The notes beneath the pieces were generated by a model. It was given only the letters and a program-made list of their open reading frames with translations. It was not told the origin of the DNA and did no database searches. Below, piece after piece: positions 62,329 through 64,000 of a stretch of DNA of 64,000 nucleotides; position 1 is the stretch's first letter, and every line of letters starts with the position of its first letter. Source of the DNA: Corynebacterium timonense (lineage in GTDB: Bacteria; Actinomycetota; Actinomycetes; Mycobacteriales; Mycobacteriaceae); the NCBI RefSeq assembly GCF_900105305.1, contig NZ_LT629765.1, positions 806,001-870,000 of the forward strand, in the 5' to 3' direction. Made by a program: the position numbers and the translations under genes.

Positions 62329-63546
62329 ATGGCCCTGAAGACCCTCCAGCACCTTCTCGACGACGGCGTTGACGGCCGCCACATTCTGGTGCGCTCGGAC
62401 TTCAACGTCCCCCTCGACGAGGAGGGCTCCATCACAGACGCGGGGCGCATCGACGCCTCGCTGCCAACGCTGAAGGCGCTTCTCGACGGCGGCGCGAAGG
62501 TCGTCGTCATGGCCCACCTTGGCAGGCCGAAGGGCGAGGTGAAGCCCGAGTTCTCCCTCCGCCCCGTCGCCGAGGCCCTCTCCGAGCGGCTGGGACAGTT
62601 CGTCGCGCTCGCCGGCGACGTCAGCGGGGAGGACGCGCACGAACGCGCTAACGGCCTGACGGAAGGGGAGATCCTTCTGCTCGAGAACGTGCGTTTCGAC
62701 GCCCGGGAGACCTCAAAGGACGACGCCGAGCGCGCTGAGTTTGCCCGCGAGCTGGCCGCCCTGGCCGCCGACGATGGAGCCTTCGTCTCCGACGGCTTCG
62801 GCGTGGTCCACCGCAAGCAGGCCTCCGTCTACGACGTTGCCCAGGAGTTGCCCTCCTACGCTGGCTACCTCGTAGAAAAGGAGGTCGAGGCGCTCGGCAG
62901 CGTCAAGAACGAGCCCGCCCACCCCTACGTCGTGGTGCTCGGCGGTTCCAAGGTTTCCGACAAGCTTGGCGTCATCGAAGCGCTGGCGGCAAAGGCGGAC
63001 AAGGTCATTATCGGCGGCGGCATGTGCTACACCTTTCTTGCCGCCCGCGGCCACAACGTGCAGAACTCGCTGCTGCAGGACGACATGGTGGATACCTGCT
63101 CTGACCTTTTGGAGCGCTACGGGGACAAGCTCATTCTGCCCGTCGATGTCGCGGCCGCCCCAGAGTTTGACAAGAACGCCGAGAAGAAGATCGTCGGCCT
63201 CGACGACATTCCGGAGGGGTGGATGGCCCTCGACATCGGGCCGGAGACGGCGCGGAACTACGCCGCCGCGATCGCGGATTCTCGCACCGTGTTCTGGAAC
63301 GGGCCGATGGGTGTTTTCGAGTTCCCCGCGTTTGCGGACGGCACGAAGGCCGTCGCCGAGGCCATGATCGCCGCGACGCGCGACAACAGCTCCTTCACCG
63401 TCGTCGGAGGCGGAGACTCCGCCGCCTCCGTGCGCATCCTCGGCCTCGACGAGGAGGGCTTCAGCCACATCTCCACCGGCGGCGGCGCCTCCCTCGAGCT
63501 CATCGAGGGCAAGGACCTGCCCGGTGTCTCTGTCGTCAGCGAGTAG
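62329..63546 (+). CDS. pgk: Phosphoglycerate kinase
   Basis: Transfers phosphate from 1,3-bisphosphoglycerate to ADP. The 405-residue two-domain protein shows [19 protein letters not shown] near residue 16, [19 protein letters not shown] near residue 60, [21 protein letters not shown] near residue 200, and [20 protein letters not shown] near residue 323. The final [16 protein letters not shown] holds the nucleotide phosphate loop. The ATG at 62329 is preceded by AAGGAGA. Second gene of the glycolytic operon. Confidence 0.97.
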   Translation: MALKTLQHLLDDGVDGRHILVRSDFNVPLDEEGSITDAGRIDASLPTLKALLDGGAKVVVMAHLGRPKGEVKPEFSLRPVAEALSERLGQFVALAGDVSGEDAHERANGLTEGEILLLENVRFDARETSKDDAERAEFARELAALAADDGAFVSDGFGVVHRKQASVYDVAQELPSYAGYLVEKEVEALGSVKNEPAHPYVVVLGGSKVSDKLGVIEALAAKADKVIIGGGMCYTFLAARGHNVQNSLLQDDMVDTCSDLLERYGDKLILPVDVAAAPEFDKNAEKKIVGLDDIPEGWMALDIGPETARNYAAAIADSRTVFWNGPMGVFEFPAFADGTKAVAEAMIAATRDNSSFTVVGGGDSAASVRILGLDEEGFSHISTGGGASLELIEGKDLPGVSVVSE

Positions 63547-63563
63547 GGAAGAAAGGTAGAGCC

Positions 63564-64000
63564 ATGAGCCGTACGCCGCTGATCGCCGGCAACTGGAAGA
63601 TGAACCACGACCACTTGGAAGCCATCGCGACGGCCCAGCGCCTCGCCTTTGCCTTCCCGAAGGAGGGCTACGAAAGCGTCGACATCGCGCTGCTCGTGCC
63701 GTTCACTGACCTGCGTTCGGTGCAATCCCTTGTCGAGGGCGACAAGCTGCAGTTCACCTTCGGCGCCCAGGACGTCTCCGCGCACAATAACGGCGCGTAC
63801 ACCGGCGAGATCTCGGCGGCGATGCTGGAGAAACTGGGGTGCCGGTGGGTCGTCGTGGGGCACTCGGAGCGCCGCGAGCACCATGCCGAGGACAATAAGC
63901 TCGTCGCAGCGAAGGCGAAAAAGGCGCTGGATCACGGCATCAGCCCGATCGTGTGCGTCGGCGAGCCCCTCGACGTGCGCGACGCCGGGGACCACGTTGA
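63564..64000 (+). CDS. tpiA: Triosephosphate isomerase, 3' end beyond the window
   Basis: The first 145 codons of a TIM barrel that interconverts dihydroxyacetone phosphate and glyceraldehyde 3-phosphate. It starts [20 protein letters not shown], with the substrate-binding Asn and Lys. It then has [19 protein letters not shown] near residue 72 and [19 protein letters not shown] near residue 92 with the electrophilic His. The catalytic Glu loop (typically AYEPVWAIGTG) lies beyond the window end. The ATG follows GAAAGG; pgk is 17 bases upstream. Confidence 0.96.
   Translation, partial: MSRTPLIAGNWKMNHDHLEAIATAQRLAFAFPKEGYESVDIALLVPFTDLRSVQSLVEGDKLQFTFGAQDVSAHNNGAYTGEISAAMLEKLGCRWVVVGHSERREHHAEDNKLVAAKAKKALDHGISPIVCVGEPLDVRDAGDHV

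Overview
The window is high-GC actinobacterial DNA, almost certainly from a Corynebacterium chromosome. The gene order (apt-rel, hisS, aspS, alaS-ruvX-mltG-aroE-prepilin peptidase-aroCKBQ-pepQ-efp-nusB, pyrR-pyrBC-carAB-pyrF, mihF-gmk-rpoZ-coaBC-metK-priA, def-fmt-rsmB-rpe-ribDEABH, uvrC-rapZ-yvcK-whiA, gap-pgk-tpiA) is the one I know from Corynebacterium relatives. Corynebacterial features include an exact McbR-type operator at metK, an mIHF gene, a CE1758/CE1759-type luciferase-like monooxygenase and FMN reductase pair, and many start codons lying 6-8 nt behind a -10 box (leaderless pattern). I see no rRNA, tRNA, CRISPR array or prophage.

Layout. 1-8.4 kb: end of a solute-binding protein gene, apt, the stringent-response gene rel, a small secreted protein, a membrane-anchored cyclophilin, an MBL hydrolase, hisS and, convergently, a short mgtE. 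8.4-10.0 kb is the accessory stretch: the mgtE leader carries an M-box (Mg2+) riboswitch followed by about 250 nt with small candidate leader ORFs, then a decayed IS481-family element. 10.0-13.2 kb (minus strand): sdaA and the flavin monooxygenase/reductase pair. 13.4-29.1 kb: aminoacyl-tRNA synthetases, rarA, ruvX, mltG, the shikimate cluster, pepQ, efp and nusB. 29.2-33.3 kb: a PPK2 kinase, a sugar-type ABC transporter whose binding protein is frameshifted at the end, and a relic of a butanediol dehydrogenase. 33.3-42.5 kb: two YbjN-family genes and the pyrimidine operon behind a PyrR-binding hairpin that covers the pyrR ribosome binding site. 42.7-64 kb: mIHF, gmk, rpoZ, coaBC, metK, priA, def-fmt-rsmB-rpe, the riboflavin operon, uvrC-rapZ-yvcK-whiA and the triose-phosphate glycolytic operon, cut by the window end inside tpiA.

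Most of the window is conserved housekeeping sequence. The best second-look items are regulatory: the M-box/leader-ORF arrangement at mgtE, the McbR operator between the -35 and -10 boxes of metK, the PyrR translational switch, a perfect palindrome before the ABC transporter, and a regularly spaced TGGTAC repeat before the monooxygenase gene. I found no convincing new multi-gene system.
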